From: Bacillus_BD sp963765265
Lineage (GTDB): Bacteria > Bacillota > Bacilli > Bacillales > Cytobacillaceae
Length of the DNA: 64,000 bases
Direction of reading: 5' to 3'
NCBI GenBank assembly: GCA_963765265.1
Contig: CAVXVN010000003.1
Location: 124,001 to 188,000, forward strand
The stretch's first letter is position 1, and each line of letters starts with the position of its first letter. Shown piece after piece: positions 63,463 to 64,000 of the stretch. The position numbers were made by a program, and so were the translations under genes. The notes under the pieces are model-generated. The model was not told where the DNA came from and searched no databases. It saw only the letters and a program-made list of their open reading frames with translations.

Positions 63463-64000
63463 TTGAGCTTGTTTGACTATAAAGTATCAGATCTTCATGA
63501 ACTGCTACATAAAAAAGAACTGACAGTGTCTGATCTTGTCAATGAATCGTATAAACGAATTCAAGAGGTAGATGACAAGGTACAGGCATTTTTAACGTTA
63601 GATGAGGAAAAAGCACGGGAAACTGCCAAGAGTTTAGATGAAAAGCTTGGAACAGAAGAATCTAAAGGCTTGCTTTTTGGAATGCCAATCGGTGTGAAGG
63701 ACAATATTGTCACAAAAGATTTACGGACAACTTGTGCAAGTAAAATTCTTGAAAATTTTGATCCTATTTATAATGCAACCATTGTAGATCATTTACATAA
63801 AGCAGAGACGATTACGATTGGTAAGTTAAATATGGATGAGTTTGCAATGGGTTCTTCCAATGAAAACTCAAGTTTTCAAAAAACACGTAATCCATGGAAT
63901 TTAGAAACCGTTCCAGGTGGATCATCAGGTGGTTCCGCTGCATCAGTTGCAGCAGGAGAAGTACTCTTTTCCTTAGGTTCTGATACAGGTGGATCCATTC
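63463..64000 (+). CDS. gatA: Asp-tRNA(Asn)/Glu-tRNA(Gln) amidotransferase subunit A, N-terminal part
   Basis: Runs off the window end after about 179 residues. TTG 63463 follows GGAGGAG. It begins SLFDYKVSDLHELLHKKELT and contains GMPIGVKDNIVTKDLRTTCA (catalytic Lys), MDEFAMGSSNENS and PGGSSGGSAASVAAGE, the amidase signature with the cis-Ser. Frame is intact as far as visible. Confidence 0.96.
   Translation, partial: MSLFDYKVSDLHELLHKKELTVSDLVNESYKRIQEVDDKVQAFLTLDEEKARETAKSLDEKLGTEESKGLLFGMPIGVKDNIVTKDLRTTCASKILENFDPIYNATIVDHLHKAETITIGKLNMDEFAMGSSNENSSFQKTRNPWNLETVPGGSSGGSAASVAAGEVLFSLGSDTGGSI

Overview
The window comes from a low-GC, Gram-positive, Bacillus-like bacterium (Bacillaceae). Evidence: a 16S-23S-5S operon of Bacillus type, many GGAGG ribosome-binding sites with TTG/GTG starts, lipoprotein signals, PurBox and guanine-riboswitch control, and the Bacillus gene order guaA-pbuG / yebG-purEKBCSQLFMNHD-yerA-yerB-yerC / pcrB-pcrA-ligA-camS / gatC-gatA. 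I cannot name the species from sequence alone.

Region 1 (1-7.7 kb, + strand) is an accessory operon: the C-terminal end of a lysylphosphatidylglycerol-synthase-type membrane protein, a PrdB/GrdB-like reductase subunit with an in-frame UGA, a small membrane protein, a YnjB-like binding lipoprotein with two permeases and an ATPase, two glycosyltransferases of the families named for arsenosugar clusters (TIGR04283 and TIGR04282), and a phosphotransferase-fold kinase. The UGA at 761-763 sits at the family's selenocysteine position (U-x-x-C-H). It is followed at the right distance by a hairpin with a bulged U and a GU apical loop, the layout of a bacterial SECIS. This is the most exciting item in the window.

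Region 2 (7.7-11.2 kb, - strand) has a nucleoside hydrolase, then a small membrane protein, a triple-rhodanese lipoprotein with only one catalytic Cys, and a DsrE/YedF-C-like protein. YedF belongs to selenium metabolism, so regions 1 and 2 may form one selenium/sulfur locus (inference).

Region 3 (11.6-24.5 kb) carries an MFS exporter, nucleoside catabolism (deoD, deoC, deoB), a small zinc-ribbon/alpha-CTD-like protein, an ECF S component, a lipoprotein, a coiled-coil 3D-domain cell-wall protein and a MoxR-DUF58-transglutaminase operon.

Region 4 (24.5-47.4 kb) is purine supply: guaA, pbuG and the twelve-gene pur operon, each preceded by a guanine-riboswitch aptamer. A PurBox pair lies before purE. 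One rrn operon lies between pbuG and yebG.

Region 5 (47.4-64 kb) holds a DUF2892 protein, yerA, yerB, yerC, a 52-bp tandem hairpin-repeat array, a NERD protein, pcrB, pcrA, ligA, camS, the glyoxylate shunt genes aceB-aceA, a YueI-like gene, gatC and the start of gatA.

Caution: many reading frames, including those of essential pcrA and ligA, are broken by single extra bases, mostly outside long homopolymers. Almost all can be repaired by deleting one base, which points to insertion-type sequencing error rather than decay. I give the full spans of such genes as CDS and mark the breaks.
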